Source: Mariniblastus sp. (GTDB taxonomy: Bacteria; Planctomycetota; Planctomycetia; Pirellulales; Pirellulaceae). From it: a stretch of 46,595 nucleotides of DNA. Of the stretch, positions 34,956-44,057 are shown in pieces. Position 1 is the first letter of the stretch; each line of letters opens with the position of its first letter. The stretch lies in the NCBI GenBank assembly GCA_011523945.1, contig WTFU01000080.1, positions 1 to 46,595 of the forward strand, written 5' to 3'. The notes beneath the pieces were generated by a model that saw only the letters and a list, made by a program, of their open reading frames with translations, was not told the DNA's origin and searched no databases. Both the position numbers and the translations under genes were made by a program.

Positions 34956-36101
34956 ATGGTGCGACAGATTTATTTGGATTACAACGCGACGACCCCGATT
35001 GCTCCCAGTGTGGTGGAAGCAATGACCCCTTTTTTGTCCGGGCATTACGGTAATCCATCGAGCTCCCACTCAATGGGGCGCGCTGCGAAAGAGGCAATTG
35101 AGGACTCGCGAGTAAAAGTGGCGGGATTGTTGGGCTGCGACCGCGATGAAATTGTATTTACCGGTGGTGGCACCGAAAGTAATAATCTCGCTATTAAAGG
35201 AACCATGTTGCAGTGGGCACCGAAGGATGCGCATTTAGTGATTACTGCGATCGAGCATCCCGCTGTGGTTGAACCTGCAAGATTTTTGGAGAGACTCGGC
35301 TACAGCGTAACTATCGTAGGGTGTGATGCCCACGGTTTCGTGCACCCGAGTTCAATTGAGTCTGCACTCCAGCCGCAGACCAAGCTCGTCAGTGTGATGC
35401 ATGCCAATAACGAGATCGGAACGATCCAGCCCATTCGTCAAATCGCAGAGATTTGCCACGGCAGGGGAGCGCTTCTTCACACCGATGCGTCGCAGAGCGT
35501 GGGTAAAATTCCGACCTATGTAGATCAGCTCGATGTTGATCTCTTGACTGTTGCTTGTCATAAATTTTACGGGCCCAAAGGTGTTGGGGCGCTGTTTGTA
35601 CGAGAGGGAGTGACAGTTGAGCCGCTCCTGCACGGAGCTTCGCATGAACGCGGTATGCGAGGTGGCACGGAGAATACGCCATATATTGTTGGCATGGGGC
35701 AAGCGGCCCATTTGGCTGCCAATTGTATTGATGAATCATCAGAATCGATGACAAAGTTGAGGAATCGATTGAACGATCGATTGGCCAATGGTATTCCAGG
35801 ACTCCAGGTAAATGGCTTGAAAGCAGCGAGGCTGCCAAACACGTTGAGCGTTGTCTTTCCGGGTGTCAGTGGGCAGGATATCTTGAAACGGGTTCCTGAA
35901 ATTTGTGCGTCGACCGGATCCGCGTGCCACAGTAGTGGTCTCGTTTCTTCGCCGACACTATCTGCAATGGGGATGTCTGCTGAGGAGATGAGCGGTGCCG
36001 TCCGGTTTTGTGTGGGGTGGTATTCGTCCGAAGAGGAGGTCGACCGCGCCGCGAATTTACTGATTGATGCCTGGGAGAATCTTGCCGGTTCTATTTTCTA
36101 A
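34956..36101 (+). CDS. Cysteine desulfurase (NifS/IscS family)
   Basis: A 381-residue PLP enzyme that takes sulfur from cysteine for Fe-S clusters or thio-modified RNA. It begins IYLDYNATTP and has FTGGGTESNN (68-77), the aromatic-face histidine in AIEHPAV (His101), HANNEIGTIQPI (149-160), HTDASQSVGK (175-184), and the PLP lysine in CHKFYGPKG (Lys203). The catalytic cysteine is in STGSACHSSGLVSS (Cys324). The short SSGLVSSPTLSAMG loop after the cysteine fits the NifS-like group. No iscU, mnmA or suf gene is near, so the partner is unknown. It converges with the DUF1111 gene. Confidence 0.94.
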   Translation: MVRQIYLDYNATTPIAPSVVEAMTPFLSGHYGNPSSSHSMGRAAKEAIEDSRVKVAGLLGCDRDEIVFTGGGTESNNLAIKGTMLQWAPKDAHLVITAIEHPAVVEPARFLERLGYSVTIVGCDAHGFVHPSSIESALQPQTKLVSVMHANNEIGTIQPIRQIAEICHGRGALLHTDASQSVGKIPTYVDQLDVDLLTVACHKFYGPKGVGALFVREGVTVEPLLHGASHERGMRGGTENTPYIVGMGQAAHLAANCIDESSESMTKLRNRLNDRLANGIPGLQVNGLKAARLPNTLSVVFPGVSGQDILKRVPEICASTGSACHSSGLVSSPTLSAMGMSAEEMSGAVRFCVGWYSSEEEVDRAANLLIDAWENLAGSIF

Positions 36102-36168
36102 TGGAATGGAAAAGAGGAACTCGTTCCACCCGCCCGCTATTTTAATCAATAAATGTTTTTATTAGGCG

Positions 36169-37515
36169 TCAAGGTTGGGGAAACGACTTAGCGCTAAACT
36201 GCGGTGCTCGCAGTGTCTTGAGGAAAGCAAGGAGGCAAGCCTGATCGTAGGTCGATAACTTTGAGAATTGCTTGGATGACGATTTTGCTTGGCCTTGGTG
36301 GCGCAGAATGGCTGAGCGTAGGGTCGGCGATTGACCGTCGTGAAAGTATGGGGCGGAATCAGCGACCCCCCAGAGCGGCGGAGTTTGCCATTGATCGGGG
36401 TGGGGATGTGAGCGATCGAATTCAAATTGTTTTTCGGCCTCACCGTCGCTATATCCACCCCCTTGAGACACGCTCGGCTGGATTGGCTCAAGATTGTATA
36501 AATGGAAATCGCTGTAGATCTGTTCGATGCCGCCGAGACTTTCAACGTGGCAATCGGTACAACCAATTTGCCCAAAAATGGCTTCTCCTCTTTCGGCTCG
36601 GAACTGTCCCACAGGTTCCTTGGGCAGAATTTGTACGGGTCTTGGAATGCTGCGAACGAAACAAACTAAATCATGTAGTTGTTCTCGCGTCATATCCATG
36701 GCGGCATTGGGGTCAGCCTCGTATTGCTTGGGCTTTTGTTGCGCGTGCAGTTGGTTTGTCAAACCAATCTCCATTGCACAGGCCGAAGCGACGAATTCTT
36801 CCAGCGTGGAGAACTGACCTTTCCAGCCGAATTTCCCGATATTTCGGTTGACGGTATTTACGATTCCGAGCCGATTGCCGCTAAGATCACCAGTGAGTTC
36901 ACTGGCCATAACATTCGCGAAACGTTTTTGCCCGTGAAGGCTAATTGATAGGTTGGAGAGTTCATCAATCAGCCCAACTCCAAAAAGAGCTGGGGAATTA
37001 AGTTCTTGAAAAATAACGGGGTCATCGATTTCGATGGATTCGCGAATGGTACTTTGACTGCGACCAGGCGCACAATCTGACATGGTTGAGGTGTTTTGGA
37101 TGATCGAGCGTCGAACTGTTTTGGGAAAGATCGCGGTGACCTGACTTTTTCGTTCTTGCTCGCGTGGAGAAGTGGCACTCGCATGAACGACACCGGCTTG
37201 GATTCTCTCACCCTCGGAGATTACTTCGAATGAAGTAACATTGAATTCGTTACCGCTGCTTCCACCGAGTCCTCCCTGGAAATGGCAGGCGGCACATGAT
37301 CGTGCGTTAAAGACCGGGCCGAGTCCATCGCCGCCACCACAAAGACTGTCCGCAATTCTCCACTGGTGTTCAAACAGTATTTTTCCAGCAGCAACTTTTT
37401 CGGGGGTGACACGACCATTCCAGGCTTTCAGTCCTTCTAAGCCACAAACTGCGACGAATACAATTGCTGCCGCAAAAACTAGGTATCGCCGGAAGACACG
37501 AGGAACAGGGTGCAT
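36169..37515 (-). CDS. DUF1111 di-heme oxidoreductase-like protein
   Basis: A 448-residue protein with an N-terminal membrane anchor (about 10-27) and two c-type heme sites, CAACH (74-78) and CTDCH (319-323). The surroundings VFNARSCAACHFQGGLGGSS, TPPLWGVADSAPYFHDG and SAILRHQGQAKSSSKQF are hallmarks of the DUF1111 (thiol oxidoreductase-like, di-heme peroxidase-related) family. It acts on the outer face of the membrane; the reaction is not established. A third CxxCH is absent. ATG at 37515 is clear. It converges with the cysteine desulfurase. Confidence 0.9.
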   Translation of the reverse strand: MHPVPRVFRRYLVFAAAIVFVAVCGLEGLKAWNGRVTPEKVAAGKILFEHQWRIADSLCGGGDGLGPVFNARSCAACHFQGGLGGSSGNEFNVTSFEVISEGERIQAGVVHASATSPREQERKSQVTAIFPKTVRRSIIQNTSTMSDCAPGRSQSTIRESIEIDDPVIFQELNSPALFGVGLIDELSNLSISLHGQKRFANVMASELTGDLSGNRLGIVNTVNRNIGKFGWKGQFSTLEEFVASACAMEIGLTNQLHAQQKPKQYEADPNAAMDMTREQLHDLVCFVRSIPRPVQILPKEPVGQFRAERGEAIFGQIGCTDCHVESLGGIEQIYSDFHLYNLEPIQPSVSQGGGYSDGEAEKQFEFDRSHPHPDQWQTPPLWGVADSAPYFHDGQSPTLRSAILRHQGQAKSSSKQFSKLSTYDQACLLAFLKTLRAPQFSAKSFPQP

Positions 37516-37855
37516 GGTCGCCTATCTAGGATGGACGGAGCTGGGGAAAGCTCCTTTTTTAACAAAAACAACCAACACGTCAAACTAATTCAAAAGTCAA
37601 TTTAATGGTGCGTGAGGAAGTCAGTCACTTCAGAAACGAGCCTCAATTATAATTGCGATCTGCAAAGACTCGGCTACATTTTGTTTATATTCTTGGAAAT
37701 CTGAGTTCAAAACGAGGAGCACTTTTAATGAGTGTTTTTAGACATTGGCACAAAGCAAATAAAAAACGACCCGTTCCGTAAGGAACGAGTCGTCTCTATT
37801 AATTCTGTTCTAAACGCGTGTGAACGAATTCACTCGTCAAGTTCAGTTCTCTTGT
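37516..37855. other. Intergenic region with the YTV-gene terminator
   Basis: About 340 bases between two minus-strand genes. It holds the terminator at 37760-37793 and should hold the promoter of the DUF1111 gene. An 81-codon plus-strand frame running into the YTV gene is a shadow. Confidence 0.5.
37760..37793 (-). terminator. Intrinsic terminator of the YTV-protein gene
   Basis: On the minus strand ACGAC-T-CGTTCC (37793-37782) pairs with GGAACG-G-GTCGT (37777-37766), with one mismatch and a short loop, followed by a T run. It lies about 60 bases after the stop. Confidence 0.88.
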
Positions 37856-39364
37856 TTAGCTGCAGCAAGGCTCAGCTGCTTCTTCGCAACCGCAAGCCAT
37901 TTTGCATCCGCAACCGGCGAACAAGCCGCGAATTCGTGCGCACATGCCGTGAAGGCGGCTACGAATTCTGCCGTTGAATAGCTTGCAACCGCAGCCACAA
38001 GACGCTGCTGCATCGCAACCGCCGTCGTTGTCGCAGCTGTCGCAGCTGTTGCAGCAGCGACGAGGTGCACAGCGTACAGTTACAGGAACTTCTTCTGTGA
38101 CGCACTTTGGAACGCAGATCGTTACTGTGTAAGGAACTTTCTTTGAAACGCAACGTGCTTTCTTAACAGTCTTCATTTCTGTAACTTTTTTAGTCACGCA
38201 GTAAGGGACTTCGCGAGTTTTTGTTTCGCAAACCATCTTGGTGGTGCAAACAGGAACTTTCTTAGTCTTTGTTTCGCAAACCATTTTACGAACGCAGTAG
38301 TTCTCTACGCGTGTCTTTGGCTCACAAACCATCTTAGTGGTGCAGTAGTGAACAGTTTTTGTTACTGGCTCACAAACAATTTTTGTGCAGCAGTAATTAA
38401 CTACTCGAGATTTCTTCTCGCAAACGTAGCGAGTTGTGGTGCATGGAACCTGCTTCGTTACTTTTTCGCAAACAGTTTTGCAAACAGTGTAAGGAACTTC
38501 CTTGCAGACTTTTTCGCAACGGTACTTGCAGACAGGAACTTGCTTTGTTGTGCACTCAGGAACCCAGACCTTACGGCAAACCGTACGATCAGGTCGCTTG
38601 CAGCAAACTTTGGTGCAGCATCCAGGAGTATAGGTGCGGCAACCAGTGCAAGGATCTGTAGTGAATGAACCGCGAGTTCGGTGGATCTTTGTATAAGATC
38701 GACCGGGGATAACTTCCGTACGAGTTTCGAAGTGTCCACCACGAACTTTTACAGTCTTCATCTCGGTGTAAGGAACACGCTTGATGCATGTGACTGTTCG
38801 CATTTTAGTTTCAGCAACTTTTTTGCGAACGTAAGAAGTAACGGTCTTCATTGTTGTCTCAGTAACAGGCTTGCGTACTGTGTAATGAATAGTTCGCTGC
38901 TTGTTTTCCTTGACAGCACGACGCACGTAAGTCGTGACTTCCTTCGAGTGCTTTTCTGTAACAGGACGCTTGACGGTGTAATTTACCGTGCGCTGACGCT
39001 GCTCAGTTACAGGACGTCTAACTGTGTAGTTAACTGTCTTGTAAGTTGTCTCGCGAACAGGTCGCTTGACAGTGTAAGTTTCGGTGCGCATTTTCTGCTC
39101 TTTAACACATCGTGTTACCGGAACTTGCACTTCGTCGTAAACAGTCTCATTGACTGTTCGGTAACGAGTGACTTCTTGCTTTTCGTTGACCATGCGTTTC
39201 ACAGTTTTCATCACTGTGTAGTTGCATCCGCAACCGTTCGCTGGTGCAGCTGCGGCAACTGTGTTGTAGCTCGCGCCACCACAACATTGGCCCCAGCTGA
39301 AGCTGGCTGACACCATGGCTGCGGCAAATGCTGCAGAGGTCAGCAGACTTCTTACCAATTTCAT
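37856..39364 (-). CDS. Secreted YTV-repeat, cysteine-rich cell-wall-type protein
   Basis: A 502-residue exported protein of the planctomycete YTV family, known from the cell wall of Rhodopirellula. Residues 1-26 are a signal peptide (ending FSWGQ). Residues 93-204 are seven 16-residue repeats of the type KTVNYTVRRPVTEQRQ. Residues 296-423 are eight 16-residue repeats of a second type, such as KMVCETKTREVPYCVT, each usually with Cys, often two about ten residues apart. The C-terminus (437-502) is a Cys-dense tail with CGCGC and CGCK. The protein is very basic and rich in Cys, Thr and Val, which suggests an extended, disulfide-linked structural role. GGAGAAG precedes the ATG at 39364. It is transcribed alone. 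Confidence 0.93.
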   Translation of the reverse strand: MKLVRSLLTSAAFAAAMVSASFSWGQCCGGASYNTVAAAAPANGCGCNYTVMKTVKRMVNEKQEVTRYRTVNETVYDEVQVPVTRCVKEQKMRTETYTVKRPVRETTYKTVNYTVRRPVTEQRQRTVNYTVKRPVTEKHSKEVTTYVRRAVKENKQRTIHYTVRKPVTETTMKTVTSYVRKKVAETKMRTVTCIKRVPYTEMKTVKVRGGHFETRTEVIPGRSYTKIHRTRGSFTTDPCTGCRTYTPGCCTKVCCKRPDRTVCRKVWVPECTTKQVPVCKYRCEKVCKEVPYTVCKTVCEKVTKQVPCTTTRYVCEKKSRVVNYCCTKIVCEPVTKTVHYCTTKMVCEPKTRVENYCVRKMVCETKTKKVPVCTTKMVCETKTREVPYCVTKKVTEMKTVKKARCVSKKVPYTVTICVPKCVTEEVPVTVRCAPRRCCNSCDSCDNDGGCDAAASCGCGCKLFNGRIRSRLHGMCARIRGLFAGCGCKMACGCEEAAEPCCS

Positions 39365-39928
39365 CGTAACTTCTCCAAAAAACTGACGTTTCAAAACCTA
39401 GAGGTGGCATCTGGTCTGGTGAAACACTCACCATGCCGGTCTTTCTTTTCGCCACTCTGAGCCCGAAACAGCTTGTTTCGAACGTGTTGATTCAGAGGTG
39501 GACAACGACACAGTTCCCGATCTGTGAAGTGCGAAAGGCTCCTCCTGACCTTCCCTTATTCGGCAGTCTAGGATGGAGGGGTTAACTGGGTTGTCTTTGT
39601 TGGTCGCCGAAATAAGAAAAAGCAGCTATCATTTACGGGTTATGTTGAATGCGCAGAAAATCAATGCACGAGGGGTCGCGTAAGGGATCGGTGAGAAGGC
39701 TTAGGTGTTGCGGTAAGTCTAACGTCAAGCCGTACTAATTGGACTAACCCGCGTAGTTAGGTCGTTGAAATGGTGTGTATCGATTTAAAGAATCTGGTTG
39801 GCTTGAATTTAAATCCGAGGCAATTTTAGTTTATTGGACCAAGGCGGATGGGGCGGTGCCGTTTCCCCGGTTGTGGAATAGATTTATTTAGGTGGATTAT
39901 GTCGGTTCGGTAAGTTTGGCGAGGTTCT
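39365..39928. other. Long divergent region between the YTV gene and rex
   Basis: About 560 bases, then the rex promoter. It includes the palindrome at 39464-39480. No convincing small gene is seen: minus-strand frames are short and irregular. The long distance before a highly structured wall-protein gene suggests a long leader or several regulatory sites. Confidence 0.45.
39464..39480. promoter_or_regulatory. Palindrome in the YTV-gene upstream region
   Basis: CGAAACA (39464-39470) and TGTTTCG (39474-39480) are perfect inverted copies around GCT. It lies exactly 100 bases before the YTV start codon. It could be an operator or an RNA hairpin in the leader. It does not match the usual Rex site TTGTGAA-N4-TTCACAA. 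Confidence 0.35.
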
Positions 39929-39958
39929 TTGCAAGTTGCCGTAGCCGGTTTGTATAAT
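39929..39958 (+). promoter_or_regulatory. Probable sigma-70-type promoter of rex
   Basis: TATAAT (39953-39958) is a perfect -10 element. TTGCAA (39929-39934) is an acceptable -35 element 18 bases before it. The first rex start codon lies about 60 bases downstream. Confidence 0.45.
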
Positions 39959-40020
39959 TGAGTTATAAAAAGTGCAGCTAAAAACTGCGGCGTGCTTTTA
40001 AGACTGAAGCTGCGGTTTTC

Positions 40021-40752
40021 GTGGCGTTGGCTTTGCAAACTAAAAAAGGTGCGTTTTCAGGGATCCTAAGTAGAGTTCAACCACTAGATCACGTGACTAA
40101 TCAAAAGCAAGATTCTGAGCCCAGCGTTCCTAAGGCGGTCGTAAGTCGCCTCAGTCTCTACCTGCGCGAGTTGCAACAATTGTTACGTGTGGGCAGAAAG
40201 ACAATAAGTTCATCTAAATTAGGTAGTCGATTGGGTGTTACCGACGCGCAGGTGAGAAAGGACTTTGCGTATTTTGGTCAATTTGGCTATCCGGGGATCG
40301 GGTACCGTTGTGAAGAACTGGTCGGGGAAATAAAACAGATTCTTGGGACTGACCACACTTGGCCAGCGGCCTTAATTGGTTGTGGGAATTTGGGGCAGGC
40401 ACTGCTTGGGTATCGCGGATTTAGTAGGCAAGGCTTTCAGGTGAAGTTGGCATTCGACATTTCGCCTGAATTGGTGGGGCAATCTTTCGAAGGTTTGGTG
40501 GTGGATCATCTGGATCGAATGCCGGAATTGGTTCGCGAAAATGAGATTCGACTGGCGATTTTAGCGGTTCCGGCAAGGGCGGCCAATGAAGCAGTCGAGC
40601 GACTAATTGAGGCTGGAATCACAGGAATCTTGAATTTTGCACCGGTCACCCTGACGCTCCCGAAGTCCGTTAGTGTGGTTGGAGTGGATCTGGCGATGGA
40701 GTTAGAGCAACTAGCCTTTGCGGTGGTTCAGCAGACAAACTCCTCAAAATAG
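40021..40752 (+). CDS. rex: Redox-sensing transcriptional repressor Rex
   Basis: A 243-residue repressor that senses the NADH/NAD+ ratio. The winged-helix part holds PKAVVSRLSLYLRELQQL and the strongly conserved LGVTDAQVRKDFAYFGQFGYPGIGY. The Rossmann domain has AALIGCGNLGQALLGY, followed by FDISPELVGQ and LAILAVPARAANEAVERLIEAGITGILNFAPV. NADH binding releases DNA. Two GTG starts are possible (40021 and 40093), neither with a clear ribosome-binding site. The family needs little before the VPKAV segment, so the shorter form is quite possible. Its regulated genes are not evident here; several heme and dehydrogenase genes lie in the window. Confidence 0.94.
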   Translation: MALALQTKKGAFSGILSRVQPLDHVTNQKQDSEPSVPKAVVSRLSLYLRELQQLLRVGRKTISSSKLGSRLGVTDAQVRKDFAYFGQFGYPGIGYRCEELVGEIKQILGTDHTWPAALIGCGNLGQALLGYRGFSRQGFQVKLAFDISPELVGQSFEGLVVDHLDRMPELVRENEIRLAILAVPARAANEAVERLIEAGITGILNFAPVTLTLPKSVSVVGVDLAMELEQLAFAVVQQTNSSK

Positions 40753-40820
40753 CCGCAAGAAAGCTGATAAACCCTATTTTTATAACTGGCTAATTTTGTT
40801 AAAACAGGACTAACGAATGA

Positions 40821-40891
40821 TGCCCGATGGTGTAATGGCAACACATCTGGTTTTGGTCCAGACATTCTAGGTTCGAGTCCTAGTCGGGTAA
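40821..40891 (+). tRNA. tRNA-Gln (anticodon UUG)
   Basis: The acceptor stem TGCCCGA (40821-40827) pairs with TCGGGTA (40884-40890). A D arm GTGT...ACAC follows. The anticodon stem TCTGG/CCAGA encloses the loop TTTTGGT with anticodon TTG. The T arm is CTAGG-TTCGAGT-CCTAG. The discriminator is A and CCA is not encoded. The T-G pair at position 2 is the only wobble in the acceptor. Confidence 0.95.
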
Positions 40892-41201
40892 TTCGTTGTT
40901 TCTGAATCCGGTCTCTTTCCGGTTTAACGTCGAGTTCAACGGTTATTCTCTTTGACGACCCCAGATAACGGTAAGTCAAATTTTCCATAATTGGTAAAGT
41001 TTCGCTAACATTCATTTGCTGTCGTAAATTCGAGCAAATGATGTCGAAAACAGGGTAGAATTCAAGACTCAGTCAAGTTCACCGCGTAAGCTAACGGACT
41101 GTCATATCAAATTACGTGGAGATGGTATTGAATTGGCTGGGCAAGCTTAATCGTCCCTACTTCAATCTACTGTCCGCGAAACAAGTGAGTCGGAGAGCAT
41201 T
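40892..41201. other. Intergenic region between tRNA-Gln and the DUF1573 gene
   Basis: About 310 bases. It must hold the promoter of the DUF1573 gene. I see no terminator hairpin behind the tRNA and no small gene; the minus-strand frame 40728-41015 runs across the tRNA and is not real. Confidence 0.45.
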
Positions 41202-42395
41202 ATGATAACTTTCAAGTCAATTTCAGCCGGTCTAGTTGGATGTGTTTGCGTTTTCAGCGGCGCGGTTTTACCGGCTCAGAACGCAGAAACTACTGGCCAA
41301 CTACCTCCAATTGTAGGATTCGACTCCCCCGAGTTAGTGAAGGCCGGGCAAATTTCCAATCAGTTTGTTTCTGTTCGCCTGGCTTCCAATACTCTTCAGC
41401 AGGGACGGCGATACCGGCGATCGAGTCAGCCATCGACTCCGCGAGCGAGTTTCCAGGGACTGGCTAAAGAGCGGTCTCATGATTTCGGAATCGTCGCTCG
41501 TGGTTCTCGGCAAGAGAAAGTGTTTGAATTTGTTAACACGACTGGCAGTAATCTGACGTTGACGGGCGTCAAAACGAGTTGTGGTTGCACCAAGCCAAAG
41601 ATTTTAACCCCCGAGGTAAAGCCCGGCGAAACAGGGAAACTGTCTGCTGTATTTGATACCGTTAACTTTTACGGGAATCGCGGAGCGACTCTGACCGTGA
41701 GCGTCCGTAAGGCGGCGCCGGGAGCCCAAAACGGTGAAATTCAATTTTCGGTAAAAGGTTCAATTCGTCGGGATGTCGTTCTGACGCCCGGTGAGTTCAG
41801 CTTTGATAACGTCATGGTTTCCCAGGAGGCAGATCGGGTTGCTAAGGTTTTGTATGCCGGCAATGCAAAATGGCAGATCCTGGAGGTTAAATCAACAAAT
41901 CCCAACTTGATTGCGGAAGCACGTGAGGTTTCGCGGGATCAGTCGCGGGGACGCGTGACATATGAGTTGGTAGTAAAGCTTTCGGGCGATCAGGATACAG
42001 GCTCTTTTAACGAATTCCTAACCATCGTCACCAACGATGCGAACACCAATGGAATGCCGATCGCAGTTAAGGGAATCGTCAAATCTCGAATTGAAGTTTC
42101 TCCGATTCAGTTAGGGACAATTAATCAAGGACAAACGGTCAAGAAGAAGCTAATCCTTAAGTCATCGAAACCATTTTCGATTAAAGAGGTAAAGTCGGGA
42201 GATCCACGAATTAAGTTTGAAACGGTCGATGGGGAAAAGAATCTACATGTTTTGACCTATACGCTGGATACCTCCAAATTGGGGCAGATCGATGAAAATT
42301 TGACGATCGTCACCAGTGATCCGGACCAGCCGGAGGCCAAGGTAGGGTTTTCTGCTCAGATTATCGAAGCCACAACCGTCGGTCGGTCAAAGTAG
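41202..42395 (+). CDS. Exported DUF1573 domain protein
   Basis: A 397-residue protein with a signal peptide in residues 1-25 (ending VLPAQ). The DUF1573 domain lies around 85-165: HDFGIVARGSRQEKVFEFVN and LTGVKTSCGCTKPKI, with the conserved CGC, then PGETGKLSAVFDT. Two or three further immunoglobulin-like (ASPM/SPD-2/Hydin-type) units follow, marked by repeated FDNVMVSQEADRVAKVLY and IQLGTINQGQTVKKKLILKS segments and TIVTNDANTNG / TIVTSDPDQPE ends. The function of the family is not settled; a surface or periplasmic binding role is likely. GGAG lies seven to eight bases before ATG 41202. A strong terminator follows. Confidence 0.9.
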   Translation: MITFKSISAGLVGCVCVFSGAVLPAQNAETTGQLPPIVGFDSPELVKAGQISNQFVSVRLASNTLQQGRRYRRSSQPSTPRASFQGLAKERSHDFGIVARGSRQEKVFEFVNTTGSNLTLTGVKTSCGCTKPKILTPEVKPGETGKLSAVFDTVNFYGNRGATLTVSVRKAAPGAQNGEIQFSVKGSIRRDVVLTPGEFSFDNVMVSQEADRVAKVLYAGNAKWQILEVKSTNPNLIAEAREVSRDQSRGRVTYELVVKLSGDQDTGSFNEFLTIVTNDANTNGMPIAVKGIVKSRIEVSPIQLGTINQGQTVKKKLILKSSKPFSIKEVKSGDPRIKFETVDGEKNLHVLTYTLDTSKLGQIDENLTIVTSDPDQPEAKVGFSAQIIEATTVGRSK

Positions 42396-42469
42396 ACCAT
42401 TACACCGGTGCTTGGCGTTACGCCTAGTTTCGAATCGTCGATACGAATTTATTTTAAAAGCTTCGACTC

Positions 42470-42502
42470 AAAAGGCACGCTTGCAAAGCGTGCCTTTTCT
42501 TG
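42470..42502 (+). terminator. Intrinsic terminator of the DUF1573 gene
   Basis: AAAAGGCACGCTT (42470-42482) pairs perfectly with AAGCGTGCCTTTT (42486-42498) around a three-base loop, followed by CTTG. It lies 75 bases after the stop. Confidence 0.9.
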
Positions 42503-42683
42503 TTTCGTTAGCGTTTTTGTATCGTCACGGGGTGATCATTCAACTGCATGTTGTATTTTTCGAAAATTCGTTTTCGGAATTGCATTTCGACATCAATAAG
42601 GCATTTTTAGATGGTATAAATTACCTTTAGAGAAAATCGTCCCCCTGCTTTGATGCGACTCTTGTTTGAGACCCCATTCATCG

Positions 42684-44048
42684 ATGCTCATCGAAATTCA
42701 GTGTGAAAATGTTTCCAGCTTCGACGCCACTGTTGGAAAATATGTCGAGTGTGGTGAGAAAATCATCGTGTCTGGCGATGAGTCTGGCGAAACCGTCGAA
42801 TGCCCGAAGTGTAACCAGCCTGTTGAAATTCCTTTGCCAGGCGAAGCTCGTTCGGCACAGACTGCGAACAGATCGAAAGGGCAGAGCCAATCAAAGCGGA
42901 GCACTCCACCAAGAACCAGGCCGAATGCAATAGAGCAGAGGTCTGGCCAACAGCGGCGGTCTCCCAGGCCGCGTCGGCAAAGTGAAGCAGGGCGATCATC
43001 CGTTGAATTGGCAAGGAAATCACGGCCTGCCAAGGCGGGGGCAACAAAGTCTGGGCAACGCCCGAGGAATGCGGAGAACGAGCCTTGTGCAAAACGCAAC
43101 GTAGATCGCCGAGCGGCTGGCAAGAGCGCAGGCAGGGGCGTCGCATCCAAGGCAACTTCACGGTCGTCAACGGGAAGAGTTGAGAACGGAGGAGTCGGTA
43201 AGGGGAGCCCAGTGGCGAGGACGTCTGCAACTACAGACCGACGAAAACAACAACGCAGAAAATCGGTTGATGCCATTTCCGGGCGGAGAGATATTATGGC
43301 GGTCGATTTTCAGTCCGAAGAAGTTTCCAGCGGACTCGTTGAAGACCAGCAGGAACGGTGCAAGAAGTGTGGGAACCTGGTGGAAAATGCCCGCTGTGTT
43401 GTTTGTTTCCATGTTGACTCAAAATTTGAAAAACTTCATTGCCCGCTGCCGGATATCGAGATTCAAGTTGCTGGCTGCCAGCGATGGCTTCAACAGACGA
43501 TGAGCGAGGGCGTTTCAGTAAAGTTTATCGCCGTGGCTGGGAATCTTTTGGTTGCAGCAATGGCGGTGATCTTGCTGGGAATCTCGATTCTGTTTTTGAG
43601 TGGATTAGGTTTGGGGCCTGTCGTGGGTGGCGTGTTATTGTTTTTTACCATTGTCTCGGCGTTGTTTTATATTGGTGTGGTTTATAAGAGTCACCAATTT
43701 ATGCACAAACCGGCTGCTCAGTTGGCTTGGTTTCAAAAGCCATTCTGGCGCTTGATGTTATTCCTTTCGCGATTCATGAAGTGGGAGCATTATGACGGTG
43801 CTCTGAAGGGGCGGCGGGTGATAACAATCCGGGATCGTATGTTCGGAGACAACGATGTTATGGAACACAAGGGAATTAAGAATGTTCAGGTTCTTGATAT
43901 TCAAGGAACCAACCTAACGGATCACGGCTTGCTGAATCTTTATGACTTGAAGCATTTACAGTGTGTTGTGTTACGAGGAACCAAAGTTTCACCGGAAGCA
44001 GTGTTCCGGTTTCAGCAGACATTTCCCCGCCTCTGGATTTGGTATTAA
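42684..44048 (+). CDS. Zinc-ribbon, membrane and leucine-rich-repeat-like protein of unknown function
   Basis: A 454-residue protein with an unusual order of parts. At the N-terminus a CxG...CPKC ribbon-like segment (VECGEKIIVSG...VECPKCNQPVEI) resembles the small zinc ribbons common in planctomycete proteins. Residues about 60-215 are a low-complexity Arg/Ser/Lys/Gly-rich linker. A second four-cysteine cluster is CKKCGNLVENARCVVC. Two membrane segments follow (AVAGNLLVAAMAVILLGISI and LGPVVGGVLLFFTIVSALF). The C-terminus (QVLDIQGTNLTDHGLLNLYDL) has the form of one or two leucine-rich repeats. ATG 42684 is preferred to TTG 42666. It is first in a tight run with two RNA methyltransferase genes. 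Confidence 0.8.
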   Translation: MLIEIQCENVSSFDATVGKYVECGEKIIVSGDESGETVECPKCNQPVEIPLPGEARSAQTANRSKGQSQSKRSTPPRTRPNAIEQRSGQQRRSPRPRRQSEAGRSSVELARKSRPAKAGATKSGQRPRNAENEPCAKRNVDRRAAGKSAGRGVASKATSRSSTGRVENGGVGKGSPVARTSATTDRRKQQRRKSVDAISGRRDIMAVDFQSEEVSSGLVEDQQERCKKCGNLVENARCVVCFHVDSKFEKLHCPLPDIEIQVAGCQRWLQQTMSEGVSVKFIAVAGNLLVAAMAVILLGISILFLSGLGLGPVVGGVLLFFTIVSALFYIGVVYKSHQFMHKPAAQLAWFQKPFWRLMLFLSRFMKWEHYDGALKGRRVITIRDRMFGDNDVMEHKGIKNVQVLDIQGTNLTDHGLLNLYDLKHLQCVVLRGTKVSPEAVFRFQQTFPRLWIWY

Positions 44049-44057
44049 AGACAAACG

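Noticed and set aside
38348..39310. Plus-strand frames of 106 and 209 codons inside the YTV gene
   Set aside because: Antisense shadows produced by the regular codon repeats of the YTV gene.
37856..39364. Regular DNA repeats that might suggest a CRISPR-like or satellite array
   Set aside because: The 48-base periodicity is fully explained by 16-residue protein repeats in an open reading frame; copies vary at codon third positions.
39365..40020. Rex autoregulatory site upstream of rex
   Set aside because: I looked for TTGTGAA-N4-TTCACAA and found only a half-like TGTGAAGTGCG near 39525.
42698..43276. 192-codon minus-strand frame inside the 42684 gene
   Set aside because: Shadow of the low-complexity Arg/Ser-rich linker; the plus-strand frame has Cys clusters and membrane segments.
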